This document shows positions 34,699 through 43,730 of a stretch of 64,000 nucleotides of DNA, piece after piece (positions within the stretch are counted from its first letter, which is position 1; every line of letters begins with the position of its first letter). This stretch comes from an uncultured Bacilli bacterium (GTDB lineage: Bacteria > Bacillota_I > Bacilli_A > RF39 > UBA660), in the NCBI GenBank assembly GCA_934183155.1, contig CAKPSB010000007.1, positions 7,473-71,472 on the forward strand, written 5' to 3'. The position numbers were made by a program, and so were the translations under genes. The notes under the pieces are model-generated. The model was not told the DNA's origin. It made no database searches and saw only the letters and a program-made list of their open reading frames with translations.

Positions 34699-35670
34699 TT
34701 ATGGTTTTTGAATTAAAAATTCAATTAGTTTTTCTGGCTTTTCTTTGTTATAAATTATTTGTTCTATTAAATCTATGATTGGCATGGATACATCTTTATT
34801 TACGACTAATTGTTTTACTGATTTTAAAGTATATAATCCTTCAATTGTAGTATTTTTTATATAATTGTTTATTTCTTTTTCATCTTTTTTTGTTCCAATC
34901 ATATGACCTAAAGTATAATTTCGACTTTTTGGTGATGTTGCGGTAAGGAGCAAGTCACCAAAACCAGCGTATGATAAAACGGTGTCACCATTACCACCTA
35001 AGCCTTTAATTAAACTTTTAATGTCATGTAGGGATTCAGTTATAAGCATGGCTTGGGTTGATTCTGAAGCATTTAATCCAGCGAGCATTCCGGCTGCTAT
35101 GGCAATAATATTTTTAACTGATCCACATATTTCAGTACCAATTATGTCTGGTGTTTTTCTTAATTTGAAATGGTTATTTGAAAGAGCTTTGAATGTTAGC
35201 TCAATGGTTTCTTTATTCTGACAAGCTAAGGTTAGACCAACAGGATTATTTTGAGCTATATCAATGGCAAATGATGGCCCTGAAATGACAGCTATTTTTT
35301 CAGTTTTTAGTATATTTTTAACAATGTCATATACAAAAAGATTACTGTCTTGTTCAATGCCTTTAGTGGCTATACAAATAGGGGTGTTTGTATAATATTT
35401 TTTAACTTCTTTGATTGTTTTTTTTAGAAATTCTGTTGGTATGGCAATGATAATTAGATCAGTTTTTTCTAAAACTTGTTTTAGATTTGAGGTTATTTTG
35501 ATATTTTCATTTATTTTGATATTTGGTAGTTTTTTTGTTTGTCTTGTTTTTTTTATGGCTTCAACTTCACTTTCTATTGGACTATAGAGAGTTGTTTCAT
35601 GTTTGTTTTCGTTTGTTATTTGGGCAAGAGCATATCCGTATGCTCCGGAGCCTAGTATTGTTATTTTCAT
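34699..35670 (-). CDS. gpsA: Glycerol-3-phosphate dehydrogenase (NAD(P)+)
   Basis: A 323-aa enzyme reducing dihydroxyacetone phosphate to sn-glycerol 3-phosphate for phospholipids. The N-terminal dinucleotide motif is GSGAYGYALAQI (residues 6-17). Conserved blocks GPSFAIDIA and GTEICGSVKNIIAIAAGM, with the catalytic Lys, and AGFGDLLLTATSPKSRN follow. The ATG at 35670 has GGTGAT on the reverse strand. It is one of only two genes right of oriC that oppose the replication fork. Confidence 0.95.
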   Translation of the reverse strand: MKITILGSGAYGYALAQITNENKHETTLYSPIESEVEAIKKTRQTKKLPNIKINENIKITSNLKQVLEKTDLIIIAIPTEFLKKTIKEVKKYYTNTPICIATKGIEQDSNLFVYDIVKNILKTEKIAVISGPSFAIDIAQNNPVGLTLACQNKETIELTFKALSNNHFKLRKTPDIIGTEICGSVKNIIAIAAGMLAGLNASESTQAMLITESLHDIKSLIKGLGGNGDTVLSYAGFGDLLLTATSPKSRNYTLGHMIGTKKDEKEINNYIKNTTIEGLYTLKSVKQLVVNKDVSMPIIDLIEQIIYNKEKPEKLIEFLIQKP

Positions 35671-35747
35671 TTAAATCACCATTTGTGATTTTAACATTTA
35701 TTTGATAAATAGTAAATAAAATTTACCTAGTAAATTATATTTTGGTG

Positions 35748-35756
35748 TGGTATAAT
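35748..35756 (+). promoter_or_regulatory. Extended -10 promoter of the phasin-like/ubiB unit
   Basis: TG-G-TATAAT at 35748-35756, 24 nt before the ATG at 35781. No clear -35. Confidence 0.55.
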
Positions 35757-35780
35757 TGTGATGATAGAAAGGTTGATAAT

Positions 35781-36098
35781 ATGAAAGAAAGTTTGGAGAA
35801 TATAATGCTTATGGGGCTTGGCGCTATGGCTTATACTGGGGAAAAAGCAAAAGAAATAAAAGCTGATTTACTTAAAAAAGGAACAGAAGCTTATAAACAT
35901 GGTCAAGCTTTAAATGAGGAGCTTAAACATAATATTAGTGAAAAGATTAAAGAAAATGTTACGGTAACAGTAGAAAAAGCTGATTTATCTAAAGAAGAGC
36001 TTGCTTTAGAAATAGAAAAACTTAGTGAAGAAGAAAAACGTGAAATTTTAAATTTGTTGAAGGTGTCAAAGAGGGACAATAAAAAGAAAGATGCTTAG
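35781..36098 (+). CDS. Phasin-like small coiled-coil protein
   Basis: A 105-aa, highly charged, helical protein. It begins MKESLENIMLMGLGAMAYTGEKAKEIKADLLKKG (in blocks), similar to small proteins annotated as phasin family or granule-associated that precede UbiB/ABC1 genes in Bacillota. The C-terminal half is Lys/Glu-rich with LSKEELALEIEKLSEEEKREIL. The ATG at 35781 is chosen because it follows GAAAGGTTGAT and is downstream of the -10. It overlaps the kinase-like gene by 8 nt, so a functional link is likely. Confidence 0.65.
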   Translation: MKESLENIMLMGLGAMAYTGEKAKEIKADLLKKGTEAYKHGQALNEELKHNISEKIKENVTVTVEKADLSKEELALEIEKLSEEEKREILNLLKVSKRDNKKKDA

Positions 36099-37656
36099 TG
36101 GTAAAGATAGATTATTTGAAATAGCAGGAATTATAAAGAAATATGATTTGCTAAAAAATCCAACACCTGTTAATTTGCGATTGGCTATTGAACAACTTGG
36201 ACCTACTTTTATAAAATTGGGTCAAATACTTGCTTCACGTGATGATATTATTCCAAAAGATTATTGCACGGAACTTTCTCATTTACGAAATCAAGTAAAA
36301 CCAATGCCTTATGAGAAGGTTTGCGAAATTTTAAATAAAGAATATCAAGGAAAATTGAATGATATATTTTTAAGTATTGATAGAAATCCTATTGGTTCGG
36401 CATCAATTGCCCAAGTACATAAAGCTATATTAAAGGATAATACAGAAGTTGTTATTAAAGTCCAAAGAGAAAATATTTATGATTTAATGGCGTTGGATGT
36501 TAAAGTTTTAAAGAAATTAATTAGTTTATTGAAAATTGATAAAATATTTAATTCAGTAATCAATTTTAATGATGCTATTGATGAAATGTTTGATACAGCT
36601 AAAGAAGAGATGAATTTCTTAATTGAAGCTTCTCATACACAAGAATTTTATGAAATGAATAAGGATGTTGCTTATATAAAATCACCAAAGGTTTATTTAC
36701 AGTATACTACAAGTAAGGTTTTAGTAATGGAGTATATGAGTGGTATTAAGATAAATGATTTTGCTTCATTGGATGAAAATGGTTATGATCGTGATGAAAT
36801 TGGTAAGAAACTTGCCGCAAATTATATTAAACAAGCAATAACAGATGGTTTTTTTCATGCTGATCCACATACAGATAATTTAAAAATTTCTGATGGAAAA
36901 ATTGTTTATTTGGATTTTGGAATGATGGGAAGGCTTTCTAAAAGAGATCGCGCTCTTTTAAGTGCTTGTATTGTGGCTATTTTAAAAGAAGATATTACAG
37001 AAGTTTCACATATATTGCTTACGCTTGGTACTGTTCAAGGACAGCCAGATTATATGGCTTTAAAAAACGATATTAAAAAGGTACTTGATAAGAATATGAG
37101 TCAGGATGCTAGTGATATTAATATTAAGGCTTTTTTAAATGATTTTCTTTCTATGTTAACTGGTAATCATATTACTCTTCCAAAAGATGTAACAATGCTT
37201 ATGCGCGGTATTATAGTTATTGAGGGTGTTTTAAAAGAGGTAAGTCCAAAGATTAATTTGATTCAAATTTTGAGTACTTATGTAGTGCCTAATAATTTAA
37301 TTGATAAGAAAAAAATAGAAAATTTTTTGGAGAAAAGTGTTTCAAATGGTAGTGATTTGATGTGTTTACCAAATGAGGTTTTGTCTTTCTTTAAAGGCAT
37401 TAATAATGGCGAGCTAAGATTTAATATTGAGCTTAATGATTCTAAACATCAGATGAGGAATTTAGAACAGCTTGTTCATTTAATAATGATTACTATTTTA
37501 GATGTGGCTTATATTTTGGGCACAAGTTTAATTGTTATGCAAAAAAATGATAATTTACCATTTATATTTTATATTTATTTAATTATGGGTGGAACGTGCA
37601 CATTATGGATTTTTTATAAACTTTTTGTAAGTAGAATAAGGAATAGGAGAAGATAG
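36091..37656 (+). CDS. UbiB/ABC1 (AarF) atypical kinase-like membrane protein
   Basis: A 521-aa ADCK/UbiB-family protein. The KxGQ motif appears as FIKLGQILASRDD (about residues 35-47), the Ala-rich loop as GSASIAQVHKA, and the catalytic region as FHADPHTDNLKIS followed by YLDFGMMGRL. Two C-terminal membrane helices span about 460-480 and 485-510. In proteobacteria and mitochondria UbiB supports ubiquinone synthesis; in low-GC Gram-positives its role is unknown. It is coupled to a phasin-like gene and followed by an anchored unknown gene 1 nt later. Confidence 0.88.
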   Translation: MLSGKDRLFEIAGIIKKYDLLKNPTPVNLRLAIEQLGPTFIKLGQILASRDDIIPKDYCTELSHLRNQVKPMPYEKVCEILNKEYQGKLNDIFLSIDRNPIGSASIAQVHKAILKDNTEVVIKVQRENIYDLMALDVKVLKKLISLLKIDKIFNSVINFNDAIDEMFDTAKEEMNFLIEASHTQEFYEMNKDVAYIKSPKVYLQYTTSKVLVMEYMSGIKINDFASLDENGYDRDEIGKKLAANYIKQAITDGFFHADPHTDNLKISDGKIVYLDFGMMGRLSKRDRALLSACIVAILKEDITEVSHILLTLGTVQGQPDYMALKNDIKKVLDKNMSQDASDINIKAFLNDFLSMLTGNHITLPKDVTMLMRGIIVIEGVLKEVSPKINLIQILSTYVVPNNLIDKKKIENFLEKSVSNGSDLMCLPNEVLSFFKGINNGELRFNIELNDSKHQMRNLEQLVHLIMITILDVAYILGTSLIVMQKNDNLPFIFYIYLIMGGTCTLWIFYKLFVSRIRNRRR

Positions 37657-37657
37657 T

Positions 37658-38473
37658 ATGGATGAGAATAATTTAGATGATATTACGTCATTAAACAATA
37701 TGAATGCTTTTTTTAATAAAAACGAAAAACATAAAGATTATAAAGCTACTTTTATTTTAGTTGGAATTATTGTGGTTCTTTTAATTGCTTTATTTGTTTT
37801 GGCTTCATTTAAGAAAAAAACGATTGTTAAAGAAGTTGACAGAAAACTTACTTTAGATGAAATTTCTATTAAGTTAACTGATTATATTAAAGAAGAAAAG
37901 TTAGATGCTTTAGATGCTTATGGCATGGATGGTTTGGAGAGGGTAGCTATTAATAAAATTTGTACGGGCGTTTATGAATGCAAAAAAATATATGGTAGTG
38001 CCGTTTCTGATTATATTAAAGATGTATTTAATAAAAGTATAAATTTAACTGATATTAATTGTAATTATAATGATGGTGTTTTATATTCTTATGATACAAA
38101 TAGTGGCTTGTTTGTTTGGAATGATGGTCATGCAGTGCATCCTTCTTTACCAACTGTTCCTATTTATACTAAGGTTAATAGTATAAGAAAGAAAGATGAT
38201 AAATATATTCTTGTTCTTAATAAGCTTTATTATAATCCTTCTTTTAGTGAGTATATTACAAGTGAACCTTCAAGTATTAATCAAATATATAATGCCAATA
38301 ATTATATGCATACAACGGATAATGGTGAAGAAATTGATTTAGTTAAATTGAAAGCAAATTATGAAAATGATTATGATAGCTTGAAAAACAAAGGTATTAA
38401 GTATCGTTATACTTTTGGGGTTAAAGGTAATAGTTATTATTTAGAGAGGTATGAAGTATTAGATGAGGGTTAG
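37658..38473 (+). CDS. Single-pass membrane protein of unknown function (271 aa)
   Basis: I do not recognise this family. A short cytoplasmic N-terminus (about 35 residues) precedes one hydrophobic helix (about 36-57), followed by an external domain of about 210 residues rich in Tyr, Asn and Asp. The external part contains two closely placed Cys (KICTGVYECKK) that could form a disulfide. It is co-transcribed with the UbiB-like gene and ends at a strong terminator. Confidence 0.75.
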   Translation: MDENNLDDITSLNNMNAFFNKNEKHKDYKATFILVGIIVVLLIALFVLASFKKKTIVKEVDRKLTLDEISIKLTDYIKEEKLDALDAYGMDGLERVAINKICTGVYECKKIYGSAVSDYIKDVFNKSINLTDINCNYNDGVLYSYDTNSGLFVWNDGHAVHPSLPTVPIYTKVNSIRKKDDKYILVLNKLYYNPSFSEYITSEPSSINQIYNANNYMHTTDNGEEIDLVKLKANYENDYDSLKNKGIKYRYTFGVKGNSYYLERYEVLDEG

Positions 38474-38496
38474 ATAGTTTTTAACTATCTTTTTAT
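38472..38496 (+). terminator. Intrinsic terminator before the S10 operon
   Basis: 8-bp stem AGATAGTT / AACTATCT (38472-38479 with 38483-38490), 3-nt loop, then a T-rich run. Confidence 0.85.
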
Positions 38497-38522
38497 TTTG
38501 AGTATTTTTTTCTTTAAAAGTA

Positions 38523-38551
38523 TTGCTTTTTTGACAAAATACGTGTATACT
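38523..38551 (+). promoter_or_regulatory. Candidate promoter of the S10-spc-alpha superoperon
   Basis: TTGCTT (38523-38528), 17-nt spacer, TATACT (38546-38551). A perfect TTGACA lies at 38531-38536 but has only a poor -10 (TTGAAT, 38553-38558) at the right distance, so which -35 is used is uncertain. Confidence 0.6.
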
Positions 38552-38557
38552 TTTGAA

Positions 38558-38684
38558 TGTGTGGCGTGCTTAGATGTGTGAGGTTGCCGATACACCAGGT
38601 TAAGTTGTTATAAATTTAATCTTTAAATCGGGTTTTTACACGGAGCAAGTCTATACTAGATATAGGCGAGAGGAGGATACAATA
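38558..38684 (+). promoter_or_regulatory. Structured 5' leader of the S10 operon
   Basis: About 125 nt of G+C-richer, non-coding sequence between the promoter and rpsJ. It contains short complementary segments such as GTGTGAGG...CACC around 38575-38600 and ends in AGAGGAGG before rpsJ. It is placed like the ribosomal-protein autoregulatory leaders known for this operon; the binding protein (for example L4) is inferred only. Confidence 0.5.
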
Positions 38685-38990
38685 ATGTCAAAAAAAGTTC
38701 GTATTAGATTAAAATCTTTTGAACACAAAAATTTGGATATGGCATGCGCTAAAATCGTTGATACAGTTAAAAGATCTGGCGGCGAAGTAAGCGGACCTGT
38801 ACCACTTCCAACAGAAGTTGAAAAGATTACAATCTTAAGAGCTGTTCACAAATACAAAGATTCACGTGAACAATTTGAAAAGAGAACACATAAAAGACTT
38901 ATTGATGTCAATAATCCAAGCAAGGAGACTATAGATGCTTTATCACATCTAGATATTCCAAGCGGTGTTGATATTCAAATCAAATTATAA
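38685..38990 (+). CDS. rpsJ: Ribosomal protein S10
   Basis: A 101-aa small-subunit protein, first gene of the superoperon. VRIRLKSFEHKNLD near the N-terminus and GPVPLPTEVEKITILR in the middle are diagnostic. Its tip loop also serves transcription-translation coupling as NusE. AGGAGG precedes the ATG. Codon use in this and the following genes contains more C-ending codons than the rest of the window. Confidence 0.97.
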   Translation: MSKKVRIRLKSFEHKNLDMACAKIVDTVKRSGGEVSGPVPLPTEVEKITILRAVHKYKDSREQFEKRTHKRLIDVNNPSKETIDALSHLDIPSGVDIQIKL

Positions 38991-39005
38991 TAGGAGGATG
39001 GAAAT

Positions 39006-39710
39006 ATGAAAGGAATCTTAGGTCGTAAAATAGGTATGACTCAAGTGTTTGACAATGACGGCAAATTAACCCCTGTTACTGTTGTTGAAGTTACTCCAAA
39101 TGTGGTAACACAAGTTAAAACAAAAGATAACGACGGTTATGAAGCTATTCAACTTGCATTTGATGATAAAAGAGAAAAATTAGCGACAAAAGCTTCTACT
39201 GGTATTACTAGTAAAGCTAATACGACACCTAAGCGCTTCTTTAAAGAAATCAGAGGTGTAGACGTTAACGAATACAAACTTGGAGATGAAGTTAAGGCGG
39301 ATATCTTTGAAGTTGGCGAGGTTGTTGACGTAACTGGAACTACAAAAGGTAAAGGGTTCCAAGGAAATATCAAAAAATATAATCAAAGTAGAGGACCTAT
39401 GGGTCACGGTTCTAAATATCATAGAGGCGTGGGTTCACTTGGTACAATGCTTCCAAAACGTGTATTTAAAGGTAGAGGACTTCCAAGTCACATGGGAGTT
39501 AATACTGTAACTATCCAAAACTTAGAGATAGTAGCTGTTGATTTAGAAAACAATGCTATTTTAGTAAAGGGAAATATTCCTGGACCTAAAAAAGCTATGG
39601 TTATGATTAGAAGCTCAGTTAAAAATAATGGCAAAGTAAACAAACGTGCAGAACTAACTAACTGGAGTAAATCTCAAGAAGTTGCTGAAACAACAGAGAG
39701 TGCTGAATAA
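39006..39710 (+). CDS. rplC: Ribosomal protein L3
   Basis: A 234-aa large-subunit protein near the peptidyl-transferase centre. GRKIGMTQVFDNDGK (6-20) and GPMGHGSKYHRGVGSLG are signature blocks. A C-terminal tail of about 25 residues (QEVAETTESAE end) makes it longer than the usual 205-210 aa. TAGGAGG precedes the ATG. Confidence 0.97.
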   Translation: MKGILGRKIGMTQVFDNDGKLTPVTVVEVTPNVVTQVKTKDNDGYEAIQLAFDDKREKLATKASTGITSKANTTPKRFFKEIRGVDVNEYKLGDEVKADIFEVGEVVDVTGTTKGKGFQGNIKKYNQSRGPMGHGSKYHRGVGSLGTMLPKRVFKGRGLPSHMGVNTVTIQNLEIVAVDLENNAILVKGNIPGPKKAMVMIRSSVKNNGKVNKRAELTNWSKSQEVAETTESAE

Positions 39711-39724
39711 TAGGAGGAATAGTC

Positions 39725-40348
39725 ATGAAGAAAAATAGTGTTATTAATCTTAAAGGCGAAAAAGTTAGTGATATTGCTTTAAACGAAAATGTTTGGGGAA
39801 TTGAACCAAATGATGCCGTTTTATATGATGCAATTACTTTAGCTCAAGCTTCTCAAAGACAAGGAACAGCTGATACAAAAACACGTAGTGAAGTAAGTGG
39901 CGGAGGAAGAAAGCCATGGAGACAAAAAGGTACTGGTAGAGCTAGACAAGGTAGTACTAGAGCTCCACATTGGTATCATGGTGGTATTGTTTTTGGACCA
40001 CATCCAAGAACTTATGGCAAGAAAATGAACCGCAAGGAAAGAGTTTTAGCTTTAAAATCAGCGTTAGCTTATAAAAAAGCTGAAAACGAAATGATTATTT
40101 TAGACAGTTTTGAATTAAATACTAATAAGACAAAAGATATGCTTCAAATCTTAAAAGACATTAAAGCTCCTAAAAAGACTTTAATTGTTGTTGATGAATT
40201 AACTGATAATTTAATTTTAGCTACTCGTAATATTCAAAAATTAGAATTATTAGAAGCAAATGAAATTAATGTTTTAGATATTATAGGTAGTGACTGCTTA
40301 GTTATTACAGAAAAGGCAGTTAAACAAATTGAGGAGGCGTTAAAATAA
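39725..40348 (+). CDS. rplD: Ribosomal protein L4
   Basis: A 207-aa protein lining the exit tunnel. The extended loop GGGRKPWRQKGTGRARQG and following HWYHGGIVFGPHPRTY are diagnostic. L4 often regulates its own S10 operon. TAGGAGG precedes the ATG. Its stop overlaps the rplW start by one base (TAATG). Confidence 0.97.
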   Translation: MKKNSVINLKGEKVSDIALNENVWGIEPNDAVLYDAITLAQASQRQGTADTKTRSEVSGGGRKPWRQKGTGRARQGSTRAPHWYHGGIVFGPHPRTYGKKMNRKERVLALKSALAYKKAENEMIILDSFELNTNKTKDMLQILKDIKAPKKTLIVVDELTDNLILATRNIQKLELLEANEINVLDIIGSDCLVITEKAVKQIEEALK

Positions 40349-40626
40349 TGGAAAATTACAGAGACATTATCAAAGCTCCAATAATCACTGAGAAAACTCA
40401 TGATTTAGCTAGCAATAATACTTATGTGTTTAGCGTTGATACAAAAGCTAACAAAGTTCAAATTAAGCAAGCTATTGAAAAAATATTTAATGTTAAAGTA
40501 TTAAGTGTTAATACTATTAATACTTATGCAAAAAGAAAAAGAGTTGGACGTTACTTCGGTAGAGCCAACAAGGTTAAAAAAGCAATTGTTAAATTACAAG
40601 AAGGAAGTTCAATCGAACTTAATTAA
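40348..40626 (+). CDS. rplW: Ribosomal protein L23
   Basis: A 92-aa protein at the tunnel exit, docking site for trigger factor and SRP. IIKAPIITEKTHDLA and NTYVFSVDTKANKVQIKQAIEKIF are typical. It is translationally coupled to rplD through the TAATG overlap. Confidence 0.97.
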   Translation: MENYRDIIKAPIITEKTHDLASNNTYVFSVDTKANKVQIKQAIEKIFNVKVLSVNTINTYAKRKRVGRYFGRANKVKKAIVKLQEGSSIELN

Positions 40627-40644
40627 TCTTAAGGGAGGACGAAT

Positions 40645-41475
40645 ATGGCAATAAAATCATATAGACCAACGACTAATGGTAGACGTGGTATGACAACTTT
40701 AGTTAATGAAGAAGTTACTAAAACTACTCCTGAAAAATCATTAGTTGTTACAGTAAAAAAATCAGGTGGTCGTAATAATCAAGGCAAAATCACTGTAAGA
40801 CATCACGGTGGTGGAGTTAAGAGAAAATACAGAATTATCGATTTTAAAAGAAATAAGGATGGTGTTATTGGAACAGTAGATTCAATACAATACGATCCAA
40901 ATAGAAGTGCTAACATTGCTTTAATAAATTATGCTGATGGAGAAAAAAGATATATTATTGCTCCTAAAGGCTTAACAGTAGGAATGAAAATTGAAAGTGG
41001 CGATAGCTGTGATATCAAAGTTGGTAACAATATGCCACTTGCAAATATTCCTGAAGGAACTTTAGTTCATAATATTGAATTAAATCCTGGAAAAGGTGGC
41101 CAAATGGCTAGAAGCGCTGGCGCTAGCGTTCAAATATTAGGCCGCGAAGGAAATTATACTTTACTACGTTTAACTAGTGGTGAAGTTAGAAAAGTTTTAA
41201 GCGTTTGCCGTGCTACAATCGGTGAAGTTGGAAATGAAGATTACAGCTTAGTTAATTATGGTAAAGCTGGTAGAAAAAGACATATGGGTATTAGACCTAC
41301 AGTTCGTGGTTCTGTTATGAACCCTAACGATCACCCACATGGTGGTGGTGAAGGTAGAGCTCCAGTTGGTCGTAAACATCCAGTTACACCTTGGGGTAAA
41401 CCTGCTTTGGGCTTTAAAACTCGTAATAGAAAAAAAGCTTCAAGTAAATTAATTGTTCGCTCAAGAAAAAAATAA
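40645..41475 (+). CDS. rplB: Ribosomal protein L2
   Basis: A 276-aa core large-subunit protein needed for peptidyl transferase assembly. IKSYRPTTNGRRGMT at the start and NPNDHPHGGGEGRAPVGRKHPVTPWGK near the end, read as blocks, are signature regions. GGGAGGA precedes the ATG. Normal length. Confidence 0.97.
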   Translation: MAIKSYRPTTNGRRGMTTLVNEEVTKTTPEKSLVVTVKKSGGRNNQGKITVRHHGGGVKRKYRIIDFKRNKDGVIGTVDSIQYDPNRSANIALINYADGEKRYIIAPKGLTVGMKIESGDSCDIKVGNNMPLANIPEGTLVHNIELNPGKGGQMARSAGASVQILGREGNYTLLRLTSGEVRKVLSVCRATIGEVGNEDYSLVNYGKAGRKRHMGIRPTVRGSVMNPNDHPHGGGEGRAPVGRKHPVTPWGKPALGFKTRNRKKASSKLIVRSRKK

Positions 41476-41492
41476 GAAAGGATGACTTATAA

Positions 41493-41765
41493 ATGGCTAG
41501 AAGTGCTAAAAAAATGCCTTTTGTCGATGAACATTTGATGAAAAAGGTAGAAAAAATAAATGAATCTGGTAAAAAAGAAGTAATTAAGACTTGGTCTCGC
41601 CGTTCTACAATTTATCCTGTATTTGTTGGACACACATTTGCTGTACATAATGGTAAAGAATTTATTCCTGTTTATGTGACAGAAGATATGGTTGGACATA
41701 AATTAGGAGAATTCGCCTTAACACGTAAATTTGGTGGCCATGGCGACGATAAGTTAAAAAAATAA
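41493..41765 (+). CDS. rpsS: Ribosomal protein S19
   Basis: A 90-aa small-subunit head protein. ARSAKKMPFVDEHLMKK at the start and TWSRRSTIYPVFVGHTFAVHNGKEF are diagnostic. AAAGGATG precedes the ATG at 41493. Confidence 0.97.
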   Translation: MARSAKKMPFVDEHLMKKVEKINESGKKEVIKTWSRRSTIYPVFVGHTFAVHNGKEFIPVYVTEDMVGHKLGEFALTRKFGGHGDDKLKK

Positions 41766-41783
41766 CCGGAAAGGATGATATAA

Positions 41784-42119
41784 ATGGAAGCTAAAGCAAT
41801 TGCTAAAGATATAAGAATTTCACCTAGAAAAATGCGTTTATCTGTTGATTTAATTCGTGGAAAAGACGTTACTGAAGCTGACACGATTTTAGCAAATTTA
41901 AATAAAGATGCTGCTAATGTTATTCGCAAGGTTTTGAAATCTGCTGTAGCTAATGCAGAAAACAATTTAGAATTAAAAAAAGAAAATCTTTATGTAAGCG
42001 AAGCTTATATTAATGAGGGCAAAACTTTAAAAAGAGGACGTGCTGGTGCGAAAGGAAGCCCTAAACCAATATTAAAAAGATCAAGCCATGTTACAGTGGT
42101 TGTAAGTGAAAGAAATTAA
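41784..42119 (+). CDS. rplV: Ribosomal protein L22
   Basis: A 111-aa tunnel-lining protein. DIRISPRKMRLSVDLIRGK and the C-terminal GRAGAKGSPKPILKRSSH loop, which reaches into the tunnel, are typical. GGAAAGGATG precedes the ATG. Confidence 0.97.
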   Translation: MEAKAIAKDIRISPRKMRLSVDLIRGKDVTEADTILANLNKDAANVIRKVLKSAVANAENNLELKKENLYVSEAYINEGKTLKRGRAGAKGSPKPILKRSSHVTVVVSERN

Positions 42120-42136
42120 ACAAAGGAGGATATAAC

Positions 42137-42850
42137 ATGGGTCAAAAAGTTAGTCCAGTCGGACTTAGAATTGGCATTAATAAAACTTGGGAATCTAAGT
42201 GGTATGCTGGTAACCAAGATTTTGCTAAATTTTTAAATAACGACTATAAAATTCGTAAGTTTTTGGACAAGAAATTAAAAGACGCCGCTGTTGCAAGTAT
42301 TCTTATTGAAAGAACTGCTGATAAGACCGAAGTTGTTATAAATACTGCTAAACCAGGAGTGGTAATTGGTCATGGCGGAGATGAAATTGAAAAACTTAAA
42401 AAAGAGCTTGATAAGTTAACAGGTGAAGATGTTCACATTTCAATTAAGGAAATTAAAAACCCTAATTTAGTGGCAGCACTTGTTGCAGAAAATATAGCTC
42501 ATCAAATTGAAAACCGTGTTTCTTATAAAATTGCACAAAAGAAAGCAATTAGAAATGTTATGAAATCAGGTGCTAAAGGTGTTAAAACATTAGTGTCTGG
42601 TAGATTAAACGGTGCTGAAATTGCAAGAGGAGAAGGTTATACTGAAGGTAAAGTTCCTCGTCATACTTTAAGAGCTAACATCGATTATGCTTTAAAAGAA
42701 GCTGACACAATTTATGGTAAAATCGGTGTTAAAGTATGGATTTATAAAGGTGAAATTCTTGGAAATGGTGTTAAACCTGAAAGAGAAAAAAAGCCTGTAA
42801 GAGCTAATAAGGGAGGTAAGGACAATGGCAGTTATTCCAAAAAGAACTAA
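42137..42850 (+). CDS. rpsC: Ribosomal protein S3
   Basis: A 237-aa mRNA-entry-site protein with a KH domain (VVIGHGGDEIEKLKKEL). MGQKVSPVGLRIGI is the canonical start. The C-terminus extends past the normal end (EKKPVRANKGGKDNGSYSKKN) so that the last 26 nt overlap rplP. AAAGGAGG precedes the ATG. Confidence 0.97.
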   Translation: MGQKVSPVGLRIGINKTWESKWYAGNQDFAKFLNNDYKIRKFLDKKLKDAAVASILIERTADKTEVVINTAKPGVVIGHGGDEIEKLKKELDKLTGEDVHISIKEIKNPNLVAALVAENIAHQIENRVSYKIAQKKAIRNVMKSGAKGVKTLVSGRLNGAEIARGEGYTEGKVPRHTLRANIDYALKEADTIYGKIGVKVWIYKGEILGNGVKPEREKKPVRANKGGKDNGSYSKKN

Positions 42851-43256
42851 GTATCGTCGTCCTCACCGTCTACCATATGATGGTGTAGCTCGCGGAAACA
42901 GAACTGTTTCATTTGGTGAATATGGTTTACAAGCTATGGAAGGTGCTTGGATAAGCCAACAACAAATTGAAGCTGCTCGTGTAGCGATGACTCGTTACAT
43001 GAAGCGTGGTGGTAAAGTATGGATTAATATTTTCCCACATTTATCTTTAACTGCTAAAGGTATCGGAATGCGTCAAGGTAAAGGTAAAGGTGCACCTGAT
43101 AAATGGGTAGCAGTTGTTAAAAAAGGAAAAGTTATGTTCGAAATTGCCGATGTTGATGAAGCTACTGCTAGAGAAGCATTTAGACTTGCTATGCATAAAT
43201 TACCAATTAAATGTAAATTTGTAAAAAAAGAAAGTGGTGAGGCAGATGAAAATTAA
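42825..43256 (+). CDS. rplP: Ribosomal protein L16
   Basis: A 143-aa protein near the A site. IPKRTKYRRPHR at the start and GRGNRTVSFGEYGLQA-like (here ARGNRTVSFGEYGL) are diagnostic. GGGAGG at 42811-42816 lies within rpsC, and the gene starts inside it, suggesting coupling. It overlaps rpmC by 11 nt. Confidence 0.97.
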   Translation: MAVIPKRTKYRRPHRLPYDGVARGNRTVSFGEYGLQAMEGAWISQQQIEAARVAMTRYMKRGGKVWINIFPHLSLTAKGIGMRQGKGKGAPDKWVAVVKKGKVMFEIADVDEATAREAFRLAMHKLPIKCKFVKKESGEADEN

Positions 43257-43440
43257 TGAACTAAGAGAATTAAGCAATGAAGAATTAATTAAAAAAATTG
43301 ATGAAACGAAAGCTGAACTTTTTAATTTACGTTTTAGCCAAGCTACTGGTAGTCTTGAGAGGCCAGCTAGAATTAATGAGCTTAGAAAGGCTGTTGCTAG
43401 AATGAAAACCATTCTACGCGAACGTGAATTACAAGACTAG
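43246..43440 (+). CDS. rpmC: Ribosomal protein L29
   Basis: A 64-aa two-helix protein. MKINELRELSNEELIKKIDE is typical, as is the C-terminal ARMKTILREREL. An in-frame GTG lies 12 nt upstream, but ATG 43246 has GGTGAGG at the right distance and gives the normal length. It begins within the end of rplP. Confidence 0.96.
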   Translation: MKINELRELSNEELIKKIDETKAELFNLRFSQATGSLERPARINELRKAVARMKTILRERELQD

Positions 43441-43448
43441 GAGGATTT

Positions 43449-43706
43449 ATGGAAAATATTAAAAGAGAATTAGTTGGTAAAGTTGTAAGTGTTAAAAATA
43501 ATAAAACTATTACAGTTTTAGTTGAAACTTACATTATGGATAAAAAATATGGTAAAAGAGCTATGTATTCTAAAAAATATGCAGTTCACGATGAACATAA
43601 TGAAGCAAAGTTAGGCGATAAAGTTAGAATTGCTGAAACTAGACCTATATCTAAGACTAAGCATTATCGTTTAACACAAATAGTAGAGAAAGCAGTTATT
43701 TTATAA
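43449..43706 (+). CDS. rpsQ: Ribosomal protein S17
   Basis: An 85-aa OB-fold small-subunit protein. LVGKVVSVKNNKTITVLVE and the C-terminal RIAETRPISKTKHYRL are diagnostic. AGGAGG overlaps the rpmC stop region. Confidence 0.97.
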   Translation: MENIKRELVGKVVSVKNNKTITVLVETYIMDKKYGKRAMYSKKYAVHDEHNEAKLGDKVRIAETRPISKTKHYRLTQIVEKAVIL

Positions 43707-43730
43707 CTAGCTGGAAGGAGGATTTAATAT

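Noticed and set aside
36091..37656. Assignment of the UbiB-like gene to ubiquinone synthesis
   Set aside because: No ubi or men gene is seen in the window, and low-GC Gram-positives do not make ubiquinone; only the family name was kept.
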